Of a DNA stretch of 64,000 bases, positions 37,701 through 52,700 are shown one piece after another. Origin of the DNA: Podocnemis expansa (lineage: Eukaryota; Chordata; Testudines; Podocnemididae); the NCBI GenBank assembly GCA_007922195.1, contig ML682059.1, forward strand, positions 12,327,181 through 12,391,180, written 5' to 3'. Positions within the stretch are counted from its first letter, which is position 1, and every line of letters starts with the position of its first letter. Both the position numbers and the translations under genes were made by a program. The notes under the pieces were generated by a model. It was not told the origin of the DNA. It saw only the letters and a program-made list of their open reading frames with translations, and searched no databases.

Positions 37701-40700
37701 GACTGGAAACAATCAGTTCAGTTCATCAACTGCAGATAATGCTTCCTTTGTGTAATCAGGCAGTGTTTTGGTAAACTTTTTTTCTTAAGTATCCATAGCT
37801 TTAAAAAAAAAATTTTTTTTTAAAGTGATTTCTTGTTTTGTGCATTTTTAAGAGAATTTGAATTTCCTTCCAAATAGACCTTGATACAGATAAGTAAAAA
37901 AAATAAATCTACTATAAAAGAAATGTATTGTTCACCACTTTTTATCATAATAAAAAAAATTTAAAATTGTCTGTCTGAATAAACGCAAGTTAAGCTATGT
38001 AACTGCTTAAATAAGTGTTTATAAATAGAGCATATTCTGATTAGCAAAGTGCCAGATTTAGCGCATAAGCTATATTTAGTTGTAAAGCAACATATTTTAA
38101 TGCCTATGAATCAATGAGATTCAGCTTTTCTTTAGAAAAATAATTAAAAAGGACAAATGCAGAACATGAACAAAATTGCTGATTTGAATCATGATTCAAA
38201 ATAAATCTGCCCAGTGGATGCCTGATTGACCAGTTGTTTCACTGTAGCCTCCAAAAACTGGATTTCAGAGTATTGCTTGAATAAATCTAAGTGTAAACTG
38301 CCTCATTTTATGCACCTCTTTGTGTCATCAAAGAAGAGAAAATATTTTAAATGTGGCTTTGAGGCCTTTACTTTTTCATATTTTTCATTGTGGCCTGTAA
38401 CCTTAGTCTAGTGACAGCACATTATGTCATTTTGCATCCTGATCTTAATCTCTGTCTAGTGGAATCTGAATGCACTAGAGGAGCATTGGTGGGGATTTTT
38501 TTTGGTTGTGGTTGTTCAGGTATTATCCTTCATGTTCTTTTGACACAAGGATGTCCAAAGCAGGCATGTTCTGAAAAGGGTTTTGTACGTAACCTCTGGT
38601 TGAGGATGTTTCTTCTGACCAGTGTGTCCAGAGTACTAAACCTGTTGGATTATTTTGGTCCTTTCCTGAACAGTTTATGAATTCTTTATTAAGTTACTGT
38701 GGAGAATCTTAAAAGGTACTCAGGTTTTCCTGTGGTAGGAGTTGGGATTCTGTCCATACCCAGTATTTTAACATGATGAAACATAGACATGAACTTCTTA
38801 AAGCCCTTTACAGGAAGACCTTTGATTTGCTGAAGAATTTTGTGAATGAAAGCATGTCTGTTAACATCATCCACAAATCAGTAGCTTGGATGTGTTAATT
38901 ACCTGTACTCAACTCCCAATTTTTCATGCACAAAATGGGATGCCAGGAAAAGATGGGACAATTAATGCAAACTGTTTTGAATTTTGTATAGACTTAATAT
39001 TGTACAGTTGAACTCTGTTAATGGAAAGCAGTTTCCTTTATAAACTAATACATTTTAATATTTTATAATTAAAAAATCACTTTGACTCTGAAAAATTTTG
39101 ACTAGCAATGCATTTTGCCATAGTTCCATTACATGAAACTATGTACAACATGTTCAGTATTTTATGGTAATTGTGTGTCTGTCTAATATGTATTTGTTTT
39201 GTTTATGCTAGTTAGTCGTCCACTCATGAAGGACATAAGCTGTCTGAAAGATTTTATGAAAGATCCCAAAAGAGAAGAACCACTAGTAGGTATGTTTTGT
39301 GTTTGTGACTAAACAACTTCCCTTCACTTGAAGTTTAATCATCAGTATAAGTCAAGTAATATTCTAGATATTTTTTATCACTTTTATATTTTCCATGTTT
39401 AATGCTGTTTGGAAGATCTCCAGCAGCAAATATTTTATTACTTAGTCTGAATTTTCATTCTGAAGATGGGACCTACTCTTGGAGGCTGGTAGATTATTTG
39501 GCATCTTATCTCTGTAATACTCCGTTACCAGAGAGACGCATGCCATAGTTTTTTCTGTGCTTCAGCAGATAAGCCAGACATGAGCTGCTTTTTCATAGCC
39601 TAGAATTTTCCATATGATTCATTACCCTCCTAAGTTTCCCAAGAACATTAAATCTACTGGGATACACCAAATGGCGTTTCTTTATGTGTGTGTTTTTTCT
39701 TAGGCAAATAATTCGCTTCATTAATTTATCATTTCCTACTAGCCAAATATCCTCCATGGTCCTAGCAAGTGTTGAGTAATAGGTATAAGCCGTGCTTTTG
39801 GTTTATTTGGGTCATTACTTCTCCACAGAAGAAGTGCTCTTAACTGAGATGATAAAACTCCTGAGCTGTGCAAAATTGGGGTTACCTATATTGTCAGTTC
39901 TGCAGCAGTTACCAGTGGGCCTGGTGGCTTACTGTTGTCTTATGTAGTATTGGTGTAGATATAATGTTCAGTGCTGGGGTTAAATTGAACAACTGTCGTA
40001 AATGGTAGGGTAGAACAAGAACTTCCTGTCTCACCTTTCTCTAAGCCCAGCGACTCTGGAACAGTTTCAGGGAATGCAAGAAGTAAGGTTACCTGCGCAA
40101 CCTTAATTTGTTCCCCTTGCACTTGACTCCTGCCTCAGTGCACAGGATAGATGGTGCTCAGTTTTTCTGTGTTGTGCTTTATCCCCTTGCTCAGTAGGGG
40201 TCCTAGACAGTGCTTTACTGCACATTCACTATCAGTACCTGCTGTGAAGGTACTGTAGCACTCATCTTTTCTGTAGCACTCATCTGCAAGCTTCACAGAT
40301 TATTTTTAGGAGGGTAGGCAGATGAACCTTGTGGTCCCTTCTAATCCTAGGAGTCACTGTTTAGGATATATTACATCTCTGTTTTATAGATGGGGAGCTA
40401 AGGCACAGAGAAATTGATATCCAAAGTACTCCCTAGTTTTGGGTGTCCAGTTAGAACCACTTGCTCTTAAAATCTTGTAAGAGCATTATGTGTGACTGCA
40501 CAGGTTCTACGCACACAGCTCCCATAGATTTCAGTTCTAGCTGTGACTGTTAGCGCTTCAGCAAATCAGAACTCAGGTTTCAGGTTGGGTGCCCAGAAAA
40601 TGAGACATGGAAATAACTGACTACATGAGAGAGATTTAGTTTGTGTCCTACTGAGCATCATGTTAGAACTCTCTTACAGCGATAGGCACATCTTTACTGA

Positions 40701-43700
40701 TGGTAGCAAATTTGCCACCATCAGATCAATCAGAGATTCAATCCCTAAAACCTACCCTGCAAGTGGAAGAGCGCTGAGTTGAAGGCAGGGCATTTGCCTT
40801 TGATTCAAAGCAGTGGACATGTTGTGATGAGTAGGCATCAGGTAGTTGAGTGGAGAAAAGCAAGTTGCTTCACTTTTGTGAGTGACTTGCTTTTCTCCCT
40901 TCAACTGCTGCCCAAAACCATGGTAAGTGTAGACCAGGGCAGAAATGGAATGCAGTTCTCCAGAATGGCATTAAAATTCCTTTACTGAGAGACTACCCTT
41001 TCTCTTCCCTGAAATCCTTTGTTAAAGTCAGTACACAACTCCCAGTTTTGGCAACAAAAAGACATGGATCCTACACATGTCTTGTAGTCTATATGCAGGG
41101 ACAGATTATAGGCCAATGGGGCCCATGCCCAGGGGCCCACCGCAATATGGTGGCCCGCCCCTCTGCTGTGCAGGGTAGCCCAGCATTGAGAAGCGTGTTA
41201 GTACAGGCTGGCCCAGAGGCTGTGCTCTGAGCTCCCGCCCTGCCCCTGGGCCTCTCCTGCCAGCGGGCCTGCACTGGGGAGGGGAGGGGAGGGGAGAGGA
41301 AGGAGGCAGGGTGGGCTGGCTATGGCCTGGCCGTTCAGCCCTGGTGGTGGCGGGGCCAACTGCTGCATGTGCAGTATGGGCTCTGGTGTGGCCCTTTGCA
41401 CCACACCACATGCACTAGTCAGCCCTGCCACTGCTAGAGGCAGCCGGCCAGGCAGTGGCCAGCCTCTGGCTGCAGACCCCTCCCTCTCAACACTGGCCTG
41501 CTGGTGGGGGAGGCCCAGAGGCCTTGCAGCCCCTGATCCCCAGAAACATGGTCCATCCTGTGTATTGAATGAAGCTTGAATCCTGTGAGGAAAAAATAGC
41601 ATGTAAGATCATGTAATTAAGGATTGGCATGGATGTGCATAAAGGAGCTGAATTAAGGTTGCACAGTCAATGTTTATCCTGGCATTTACTAACTTGTGTT
41701 TTACTTCAACATTCTTTTAATGTATATACGTATGTGTAATACTACTTATGCCGCCTAGCTTTGATTTTTCTACTTGTCACGTCTGCATAGAGCGTTAAAA
41801 TAAAGCAGTGCTGATGGGAAGGAACAAAATATACAAATAATTGCAGTGATGTTAAAGCTTTTTCCTGCACCCTTTGGTTTAGTTTTTGTTGTTGTTGTTG
41901 ATTATTCTTAAGATTTGATCTAGGTATATGAAGTACTGTGATCTTGCCTTGGCAGGTACTCTAACAAGGACGCAACTTTTACTCAGAGTAAATTTGTACT
42001 CATGAAGAGAGAAATTTAACTAGCAAATATTAACAATAACAAATTGAATCCTTTAATAGGCTGTTGTGAGGCCGTACAGAAAATGCCTAAAATGGATCAA
42101 TATCTTTTATTATTGATTCATTGTTGGTTGTCACTACACTGCTGAAATAATATTTATTGATGATTGCCTGTTTAAAGAATTTTAAGTACTTGTGACTTTT
42201 TACTTTACAGGTTTAGAATATGTGGTTGAAGTCAGATTCGAAGGAAGAAAAGAGCCGCATTATGAATGCAAACTATGTGATGTTAATGCGGAGATGCCAC
42301 CTATGATAGAACATCTCAGTGGCTATAAACACAGAAAAGCATATGTAGTAAGTAAAATTTTATGCCTCTGACTCCGTACTTTAAGACTGTTACACCATTC
42401 GTTCGTTTTCTTTTGTGTCATAATTGCTTCTATGTGGGAGCTCATAGAGCCCTTTTCATAAAAGTGCATGAAGAATTCCAAGAAATCCAAAGCAGAGATG
42501 CACTTGAGAATATATTGCAACATTTTTACTTAAGTAGGTGGTGATTAGTGTTTTGCTTGGGAGGTTGATAATAAGGTGAGGAACATGTTGCATCCAGTTA
42601 AACTAATAGTGACCAAACTCATTGCCAAGTGAATGGGTGATCATCTGCTCAGTAACTAGGTTAGTTATGTCACTGAGAATCTTGTACTCCCTGTACATCT
42701 GGACTTGTGGTTTCCTGGACCCCATCAGTTGGGACTGAGTATGTTACTGCTCTGGCTTTATTCAGGTAGTTAGGTAATGGTGGCAAGGGTTATTAGCTAT
42801 TCCTGATTCAGTTAGAGCTATTGACTGCTCTTAGTCCAATAAGCTTGTCATTTTAGCAGGCCAGATCACCAAGAGTAAGTATTAAATCTGTGGACTAATG
42901 TGGCTTCTGGCTATAAATGTGTTAAGCCTTAAGTGATTTAACACTCATTGTTTTAAAAACATCTTCTTCTCTGTTTCTTAAATACTGTCTTGCTCTTGGT
43001 CTCTTGTGTGAGTTCATACACACCTGTGACTGTGGTGTAGTGATTTGGAGCTGACAGGATTACCCAAGTGTGAGTTCAACTGTGGAGAAAATTAATAAAC
43101 ATTTATAACATGTTCCAATAACTTTTAGCAAATTTTAATTGTCAGAGGGAGACAAAAGACTTGTTGAGTCTTAAAAAGTCCTGTTGATGTAACACACAGG
43201 CTGTAAGATCAAGTCTGGTAAATAAGAGGGTTGTGTGACTGGAAACTAGTAGATCAAAATCAATGAAGTGGAAACTAAACTTAATAGATGGACAAAATAA
43301 CAAGAGGATGGGATATTCTGTTTCATTTCCTGATAAGGTCCTCCTTAAAATAAATAAATAAATAAATTGGGTGGATGGGAGCAGAGGAGAAGGATCAAAT
43401 TAACAGATGGTTAGAGAACCTGGGGACTGAATGGAATGATCTTAACCACTGTGGCGAATACCTCCAATTTCTATTGGGTTGGCCAGATCCACTGTGACAC
43501 AGTTGGCCTGTCAAATTGAGTGCTGGTCTTTGTGGATTCCACATGTGGGTGTACGTATACCATGCACTAGAGCTGGAACTGTTTGAAGTGGTATTCATCA
43601 GTTGGTGCATGTCATTCATCAGCCATGCGGGGTGTGAGGTTTTGAGGCTGCATTGGTCAACATCCTTCCAGTTCCCTCTTACTGTTGATGGTCAAAGTCG

Positions 43701-46700
43701 CAAACCTTCCTCCCCCTCTTTTTTTTTTTTTTTTTGGTGCTTGATAGCTTTTATATGTTATACCTTTTTATAGTTGTCTGTGTAGTTCTTTGTTCATATT
43801 AGTCAGTAGTTTGTAATTTTGTTAACTTCCTGGTACTTCTCCCTGTGTGGGTCATCCCATCAGCCACAGGGCACTGTGCTGAAGCAAACTGGTTTTTAAA
43901 AACTGTGCTTCATTCCCACGCACTTCCTCAGTGACTGATGAACACCAACAGTGCCTCTACTGCTTCGTCAAAGCCATCTTCATTTCCTCTGTTCCATCTG
44001 CTGCTCCTGTTCTGTCACACATCTGTGAAGCTTGAGAAATTTGACAGTGTAAGCACTTCATGGAGAGGCATTGCATCTCCATGTGCACCTGTGTGGCACA
44101 GGCATATCCACTGGAGTACACAGTCTTACATCAGTGAATGTTTCTCTGACTGGAGTGGCACTGACAAAATCCCAGTGTGCTCCGAAGAAGCACGGCCATG
44201 GACATGAGGGGGCCTCCCTGAGAGGGACTGCCCCTAAATGCATTGTTGCCTCCCCAAGCCATACAAAGTCAGGTGAGAAGTTGCACCTTGATCCCATTGC
44301 TCCATCTCCTAAAACGTCCAATATGGAGCGCAAGAACATACACAATCAGCATCCTCTTCAGCCTGTGTCATCTGGCCACTGCCTTTACCTCTGGATTCAT
44401 ATACACTGGCAGGTCCATGCAGCTTTTTGCACTTGGTTCAACGCATATTCAGCTGATTGTCCACCCTTATGCCTACAGCCAAGTTGCTTCTGCCCTACAC
44501 TGGCTCCCTGCTGCATCCCAGATCTCTGGCGATCTTGCAGTCTCCGTCCCCTGCAGATGAACTGTTTTCCCATTCCTTTCCTCTTTTCTGTATGTTTTGT
44601 CTTCAGAGAAATGGCATCAGACTCTAAGAACAACAGGAGCACCAACCCATCTGAACTGCCTCCCCCCCCCATCCTCTCTCTAAAATGCAGTTATCTTTTA
44701 TACAGGGGCGGTCGATAGAAAATTTTCTCTGGTTACAGTTGAAAGAAATGAGAGAGTGTTACCTTTCAAACTTTTCTGTATCTTTTATAAAAGGCTAAAG
44801 ATTTTGTAGTGGTGGGTGCCACAGGACTAAGCAGACAGAGGTCTCTGTTCTCAAATTCCTGAAGTATGTCACAGTAGCTCCCTCTTATGCTATCAGAGCC
44901 AAAGTCTGGTGGTCTTTTAGGCTTTTGTACAAGGCATATTTCTTTTGTCATGTTTCTTACCTAAGTTTTGTACAGTGTTAAAATTCTGTAGTGGTGAACA
45001 CTCCTAATGTTTATTGTATTAAATCAAGATTAGTTACGTGACACTAGAGGAAACGTAGGACTATACTGTCTAAAAATCTTATTGTAGTTTTCTTCATAGG
45101 TATTATAAAAATTTTCCAAAAAGTTTGACATGTCAAATTGAACATTGAAATGGTCTCAAAACTTTTTTCACTGACAGTTGAAAGACTTTCCAGATAAAAT
45201 TAAGAAATATGCATCGGCACCAAAAGAGGACAAAGTCACATTTTTCAGAAGGCTCGCAAGAGAAATAGAAGACACTGAGGGTTTAAAAATGCATAAGGTA
45301 AATTGGATAAGTTTGTAAACCAGCTGCTAAATTTGTTCTTTGATTGTGTCTTGGCTCTGACCAATGAGAATTTTTTTATTGCTAAACATTTTCATAAAAA
45401 ATAGAGAAGAAGAAGCAAGGAATTCTGTGGCACTTAAAGACTGACAGATCTATTTATCTTGTAAATTTAAAAAGTAAATAGTACCTGCTTTCAGAGAACA
45501 TACACCTTCATGACCAAATACTTGATTTAATGCTGGTCAGAAGGCCAAGGGGGAAAGATTCCTAAAAGCGCCACCAAAGCCCTTTTGCTCTTTCTACAGA
45601 AACTTAGAACTTGTAGAATTAGAAAATGTCCAGCCAGTCCTGATCTCATTGATAAATGTTTTGTGTATTACATGAAGATTCACAGTAGCAAAGGGTTGAA
45701 ACTGCTTATATTCTTAGAAATGCTCAGAACCTTAGGAAATTCTTGTATCTCAGATGTGATTCGTTCAGAAAACATGTTAATTTTTAAGGTCTCCTGGTAA
45801 AGTTTAGTATTTGTTAATTGTAAAATTATGTGAATTATGTGGCGAAGTAGGTAATGGTAAACAAAGATGTAAATGAGCCAGATTCTTCAGGGGCTCCAGT
45901 TTAAGCAAGGAAATCTAATGTTAAACAAACCTGTTTTCTTTCCTAGATTGAAGCTTATAAAAGACCAGGTGTACCTTGTAAGTCTATGAAATTACATGAA
46001 TTTAATTATAATATATGTGAAGTAAAGCTTCAAATAATCAATATTTGAACCTAATTTGAAATGACAAATGCCATTGAGTTAATGATTACTTAAACATGTT
46101 AAATTTTGTTTTGGAACAATAACTCGGATATGATACAACTTTCTGTTTTTTAAATAATCCAGTGTTTTAACTAGATGTGCAAAAGTGGGCTTGTTACAAT
46201 TTCAGATTTCTTAAACATTTTGAAAATAATGAAAAACTGGCTGTATTTATGAAAGGCAATGTTGCTATATCTCTTGTTCCCAGAATACTAGAGAAATAAG
46301 GTAGATGAAGTAATATCTTTTATTGAACCAATATCTCTTGGTGAGAGAGAGAAGCTTTTGAGCTACGAATAGCTTTTCAGATGTGCGAAATGTACTCGAG
46401 TGTCACATATAAATACAAGGTGAACAGATTGTTTAGCTTAAGTACCTGACATGATTATAGGGGAGCTGGGACATGTACTTGTGGGGGTAGGGAGGGCAGG
46501 TGGGTTTAGAGTGAACAGGGTGCAGTGGTAGGTTATTGATCAGCACGCCAGGGTGATCATTGAGCTCCTGGTTGATAGGTGCCCGAGCTCTGGAGTGCCC
46601 GTTCTGGGGCAGTAAGTGAGCTCTGGGAGTGGTGGAAGGGGACCACTTGGCTTGGTGTGACCAGGGTGTGGAGGTGCTTTATTGCCCCCTCTTATGGGCT

Positions 46701-49700
46701 TGGGGGCAGCAGCCTGGCTCCAGAGTGGTGCAGTTGGAGGGGTCATGGCCTCATGCAGTGATGGGGTGGAGGCATGTTGGGCTGCCCCCATCCGGCTCCT
46801 AGGCACCCCTCACAACCTTCTTAGGGAAATATTTCGAGTAACCATTTAAACAATATAAATTTTATTAGTTTAAATGGTGGTTTTGTTAAAGGAAATTTTA
46901 CATCCCTAGTACTTGAGATCATAATTAGTAGCTATTGTACTCATTAATTCCACTAAAAATGTCTTTAAATGACAAATGTGGTAGTATGTCATTGTTTTGG
47001 AATCAGTTGATAAGACTTCCTCTTCCTAGCTGAACTAAGGCTCTCTTTGCTCTTCACACTGCCGGTGGTGCCGTGTAGGATAAGGGCAGCTAACTGCACA
47101 CTGCAGTGAAAAGCAGGCTGTGCAGTGTATAGCTATATACACATAAATGAAAGGACATAAATGTGGAGGGACAGTGCGAAAAGGCTACGTCTTTCCCTGT
47201 GGGTGGGGGAAGGCTCCAATAGTGGGGAGGCAGCAGGATACTGTGCTGCTAGAAATAGCGGTGTCATTGAGGAGACACAGCTTGGGCAAGTAGACTGCCA
47301 TGTGTAGGGCATGTACCTGAAAACCTAGTCAAACCCTTCATAAATCATGCCTCACCATCTTCATTGCTGTTTATACCCAAGATAAGAGGCCTGCTTGACA
47401 GGTGCTCTAGAGCTGTGGTTTTCAAACTCTTTTTCCTCAGGACCCAGTTGAAAAAAATCATTTATGCGTATGACCCAGCAATTATATCTTTGAGCAATGC
47501 ATTCCAGTCTTTTGGCAGTGGCAGCAGGGGGTGCTGCGACCCAGTGCTTGAGGGTCTGCAACCCACTACTTGGTCCTGACCCTAAGCTTAACAACCACTG
47601 CCCTAGACTCTTGTTTAAATCAGCTGAAAGTTGACTCTTCGGTAGAAAAACTGTGGGTTCTTCACAGAACCTCTGAACGAGCTCTGGTATGCTAACAGTG
47701 GAGCACATCATGTGACCTATTAGCATGTCATAATAATTGAGTAATGCTAATATGATGTTTCAAAAATTAACTTTGTAATAAAAAGGTCAGATATAAATAA
47801 TTGATCCAAATGCATTTATATAATCTGGAACACTTTACTGTGACGCAATCTGAATCATGCCATTTGTGGGCAGACGGTACATGGTAAATCTTATATCCTA
47901 ATAGTAAGATACGTGAGAGAGTCAATTTGCCTGCTATTGACTAAGTTTAGTCCGGACCATTTGGAGTGATGAACAGAGCCTGTGCTTGAAGAGTTCTATA
48001 CTTAATTGAGCTGGGAGGGTGTATAAAGATTTTAATTTGCATTGTAATCCTTTTGAAGTGTTACAGTGATGCCTATGTGCTCTTGCTGACACTTGTTTTT
48101 TTGTTTTTCCTAGCCTTATCAGCGAAGAAAAAGGCAAGGTGAGGAAACCTCTAATAGAATCCCACAGGAATAGATTTATCACCACCACATCTCCATACCT
48201 TTGAAATGATTAAGTGGATCGCTTGCTTTGGCTCAGACGGTTGCTACTTGTCTGTAGAAAAATATCGTAGGTTTTTGTATTGTGACAGAGTTCCTCCTCT
48301 CTACCTTGGTGGGCCCTGCATGTCCCTCTAGCTATGGGTCTGTTTTCCTCAGGCCTCCAAGCCTAGGAAAGGTCCTTTTTCCCCCTTTGGGCAGGGATTT
48401 TTCCCTTCTCTCAGTCCTTATAGCTGTGGGGCTTTTCCTGACCAGCATTCTGCTCCTTTGCTGGATCTTTCTGCCTTCGAGCCACACCTTGCTTCCTTTC
48501 GGACACTCCGGTAACTCTCCTCACTTTCTCACTCCAGTTAACCTATTTCACTGGAGTAAAGGCTTTTTAACAAGTTCTGGGCTGTGAAACAGCAATTGAT
48601 TAGCTCCAGGTGTGCTAATTAGCCTATAGTAATCCTCTGTGTAGCTGTGAGGGGAAAAGTGACTTGCTCATCTTGGGGCTGATATATTGGCCTTCTGGTA
48701 CTTTCTGGAAGCCTTCCAGGCTGACCTTGTGGCAGTATTCATTGTCTTGTTTCATTATCCCCCTTGTACAAAATTTTCTTAAACTGAGTAAGATACAGTT
48801 AAAAATAAAATAACAATCTTACTTGCATAACTATGACTTGAATATATTGCATTTGCTGGGTAGCTTAATGGTGCCATGATGACCTATAGTTTCTTTCTAT
48901 GGGAATACAAATCTCAAGAGGGTTCCTCACTCCTTGGGCTGGCATTGGTTGAGAAAGTTGAAGCGGTGGTATGTAGCCAAAACAGAAGAGCAAGATAGTT
49001 GAAGTGTGTTAGTCTGTGAAGGAGCTCATTTATTATTTGTGTCAATTATAAAAAATGCTCTTGCACTCTTCTGGCAGCCTTATTATGCCCTTGTTGAATG
49101 TGGTACTTCAGATGTGCCGTATGGTAAGAACATGTATTAATAATTGAGGTCACTTGGGAAATTGAAATCTGCTCTAAATGAAACTATGATCCTTTTTAAA
49201 ATAGCCTTTATGCTGCTGCTTTTACAACTTCAAACATTCTTCTTTTTACTCTAGATGGAAAGATTCCAAGTCTGAGGTAAGGGATGGTAATTTTTAAATG
49301 GTTTTGATAGATATGTTCTGCGAGTGCTTGTGGAATCCATGCTAGGTGTTTGTGTGCCCATGTGCATGGGTACTGGACATTTTTGCCTTAGTGGTATTTA
49401 TGGGGTTGGCTGTAGCACTCTGGAGCCCTGCACTTATGTGGTGATACACAAGACAGCCCTGTACCCTCTCAGCTCCCCAGTAGCTAGGCATATGGGTATG
49501 CATGCACCTAACATAGAATGGACAGAAACAACACAACTCAAAGAACAATAGCTACAAAAACTGAGTACATGTTTTTGATGTTGTGCTTGTTTTCTCTTTA
49601 CTGGTATTTTGACTCAGTTTCCTGTTTTATTGATATTGTATCCCACTTTCTACAGTAAAGTGAAATAATCTACAGTAACACGTCTTCATGTTGGCAAGAG

Positions 49701-52700
49701 ATGCTTTTCACTCTTTGGAGGAGGGTAAAAGGATGTTAATCCATTCTGTGGAGAAAGCTTTGTCTGTGTACCCAAGCCGAAGGGGGGGCAGTCTGTTACC
49801 TAACTATGCTCTCCTTTCAATACAGAAAGTCTTTGATTTAGTAACTTCTTAAATCTTGGGTTAGCAAAGGGACAGTAATAAATCCTCAGATTTGTCCCAA
49901 AAATGGATTCTAGATTATAAACTCTTTTTGTTCAATATGTGCATAACACCTAGTACTGTGTGCTTTTGGGCTCATAACTGGGGCTCCTACAAGTTTAATA
50001 ATATAATGATACCCTTAGTAACTGTTCTGAAAAGCACTAGGCACCAACAGTTTTTGTCAGCCTTATCTTGATCTTAATATCAAAACCTTGATACACAATG
50101 TGTTCTATCCCTTTGCTGTAAAGGCCGTGATTCTTCTGAACTTTGGCACTGTCTGTTCTCAGGCCAATCAGCTGTCTTGGTATCTCTGGCTCACTTACTT
50201 GTGGCCTGGATAATCTGCTGGCGCAATGAGAGCTGTCATGACACAGTGCCTTATCAGGGAAGAAACTGGTTCCAGGAGAAAGATATTCACACACTAAGAA
50301 ATTCCACACTTGAATATGACATTTTTCCCTGAAAGTCATGACTTAGCATCTCTCTTTCAGCTTTGGATTCACTACTAGACCTCTATTGAGTTTCAGCTTT
50401 CTTCTGCATTTAGAAAACAGATCTAGTTAAACCTATACAAACTCTTGTGTAAAAGAAACATTTATATTGTTTTAAAATCAACTTGTATATTTTATGTTGC
50501 TTTGGTATACATACCTTTTAGTTAAATTTGTGCAAGTGAATCTTGAGAGTAGAACTCTGGAGTCCAAACTCAGCCATTAACTCACTGACCATGCACAAGT
50601 CCCTGGACATCACTGGCATAATTACTTCTACCCTTCCCAGCTGTTGATATATTTTTGGTAAGGTGCTTTGATTCTTTAATATGAAATATGTCAGGGGAAA
50701 AGTGTTTCACCTCAAGAGTAATCACCTTGTCAATAGCCTTAACATTTGAAATAAAATGTTAAATATTTGATAATAAAATACCTGTACCCTTATGGTCAGT
50801 GTGAGAATAGAAAAGTAATTGCTAAAAGTGGAGAGGTTTTCACGAGTCCTCTCTCTTGAGAACTGAAGTCTTGCTTCAGTTTGAAGGTTTACGTAGCCCA
50901 GAATGGAAATATTGCATTTGATACTATGTATACCCGTAATAAGGGCCTAAATTATAGTTGATTGCTGTAAAATACTTTCTTCCCTCAAGTATTTTGTTGT
51001 TAATTTAGTGTGATGTTTTGAACATATACAGGCCCTATAATCAGTCCTTGTGGTGTGTTTTTTTTTTCCACCCTGCTACAGAATGACCCAGTTCGAAAGC
51101 AGAAAGCCCTAGAATACTTGGTATGTACACAAAGTAATTTTGCCAGCAAATTTTGCTTATTTCTGTGCTGTTGCAAAACTAATGCTAAAAGAATGAATCT
51201 TTTGTGAATCATTGAGTTGATTGTGAATGAACTTGATCAGTAATTTCTTCTTTTCAAGTCTTATTTCTTTACATCTTATTTTACCAAATCTTAAAGATTA
51301 CATAGCTACAGTATAAATCCCATGTTTGCTATTGCCTGTAGTACCATATGTTAGAACTTGAATTTGGACTTCTTCAAAATTAAGTACAAAAATAGAATTT
51401 GATATCTCTGCTTTTTGCTTCAAAGTTTTTTTAACCTTAGCTGCTAATGTAATTTTAATAATATTTAATGTCTAAAATGCTTTGGAAGCAGAAAGTTCAT
51501 GTTCAGTTATGGCCTGTCATTTACTTAGGTAAGTGTCCAGTCTGTGTTTAAATGTTCTAAAAAGAAGAATAAGATTGCTCAACTATTTTCCTGAAAAGTC
51601 TTCTTCAAGAGAGGCTCAGGCAGGTTCTTCATCCTATCTCCTCCCCTGCCCTCCAGTTTTTAGCATGGAGCTCTTTGGCTGCTCTCCTACTCTTTGGTGC
51701 CATTTTGCCCCATATATGTATCTAGATTCCAGGAATGTCATTCTGAATCCTTAAATGTGAGTCAGTTTTTAGAAAACTGAGTGAAAAAAAGCTGTCAGTG
51801 TGGATGAGGGCCACCTTAATTTAGATTATCACCTGGTTTAGTCATCACTGTTGTTTGAGGTGTGTTGGCATCCAGTTTGTAAGTTCTTGATTATTTGCCT
51901 TTTTTATTATTTCCTTAATTTTTTATTCAGAGTGGTTACAGAGCTTCATTTGAATCCATCTATTTGGGTTCCCATTTCCTAAAACTCATTATCTCCTTTG
52001 GACTGTTTGTCCTGGTTTGACTGTTCAGAAACGTGTTCTTAATTGTTGTTTAAAACTAAACCTTTTTAAATGTGTGATTCTTCATTTTTAATTTAACAGG
52101 AAAATTTTTGGATCACCTCAGACACAGAAGCTGCTCTGGTAGTTACTATTACCCAAGATCTAACAGAAGCTCTGAAGACCTTTTGTAACAAGAAAGCAGC
52201 TGTAAGTAATTGGTCTATCTCAATGACCAGTTCCATGTTGTGTTCTATTGCAACGGTTTTTCTATTGATTTACCCACTTTTTCTATTCATAATCCTGTAA
52301 CATCCTTGCACAATTACAGAAATTAACACATATATAGGAAATAAATTTTAAGTAGCTGTCTTCTATTATAAGCGTGCTTGGCTTTAAGATATTAATTACA
52401 CAATGTTCTCTTTATTTTTTAACTCCAGCTCTCATTTGTCCTGATTTTCTTTCCTCTGCATGTGCTCCTCTGCAGTTGGAGCTTGGCCCACTTTACCTTC
52501 TTCTGCACATTCTTCCACATTGCCTAGTTGTTGTTCTTCCATAACACTGCTTTCCAGCCATATCTTAAATATTTAGCTCAACCATTTGGTGTTCCCTCAG
52601 GTAACACTACTTTACTGCTTTGTTCTTTTCTCCCTGGACATGTGGACAGTTCTTGCTGGTGGCATTCAGTTCTGTTTCCATTTGAGGCTTTAGGCCATGA

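Noticed and set aside
41198..41602. 134-codon minus-strand open frame
   Set aside because: Pro/Gly/Ala-rich translation of a GC-rich repeat block, overlapped by other open frames.
49081..49131. Possible extra exon with acceptor CTTCTGGCAG and donor ATG|GTAAGA
   Set aside because: In the phase imposed by the flanking exons it contains a stop, and using the internal CTTCAG acceptor also gives a stop at the next junction.
50037..50339. 100-codon minus-strand open frame
   Set aside because: I considered a processed pseudogene, but no family signature or poly(A) tract was recognised.
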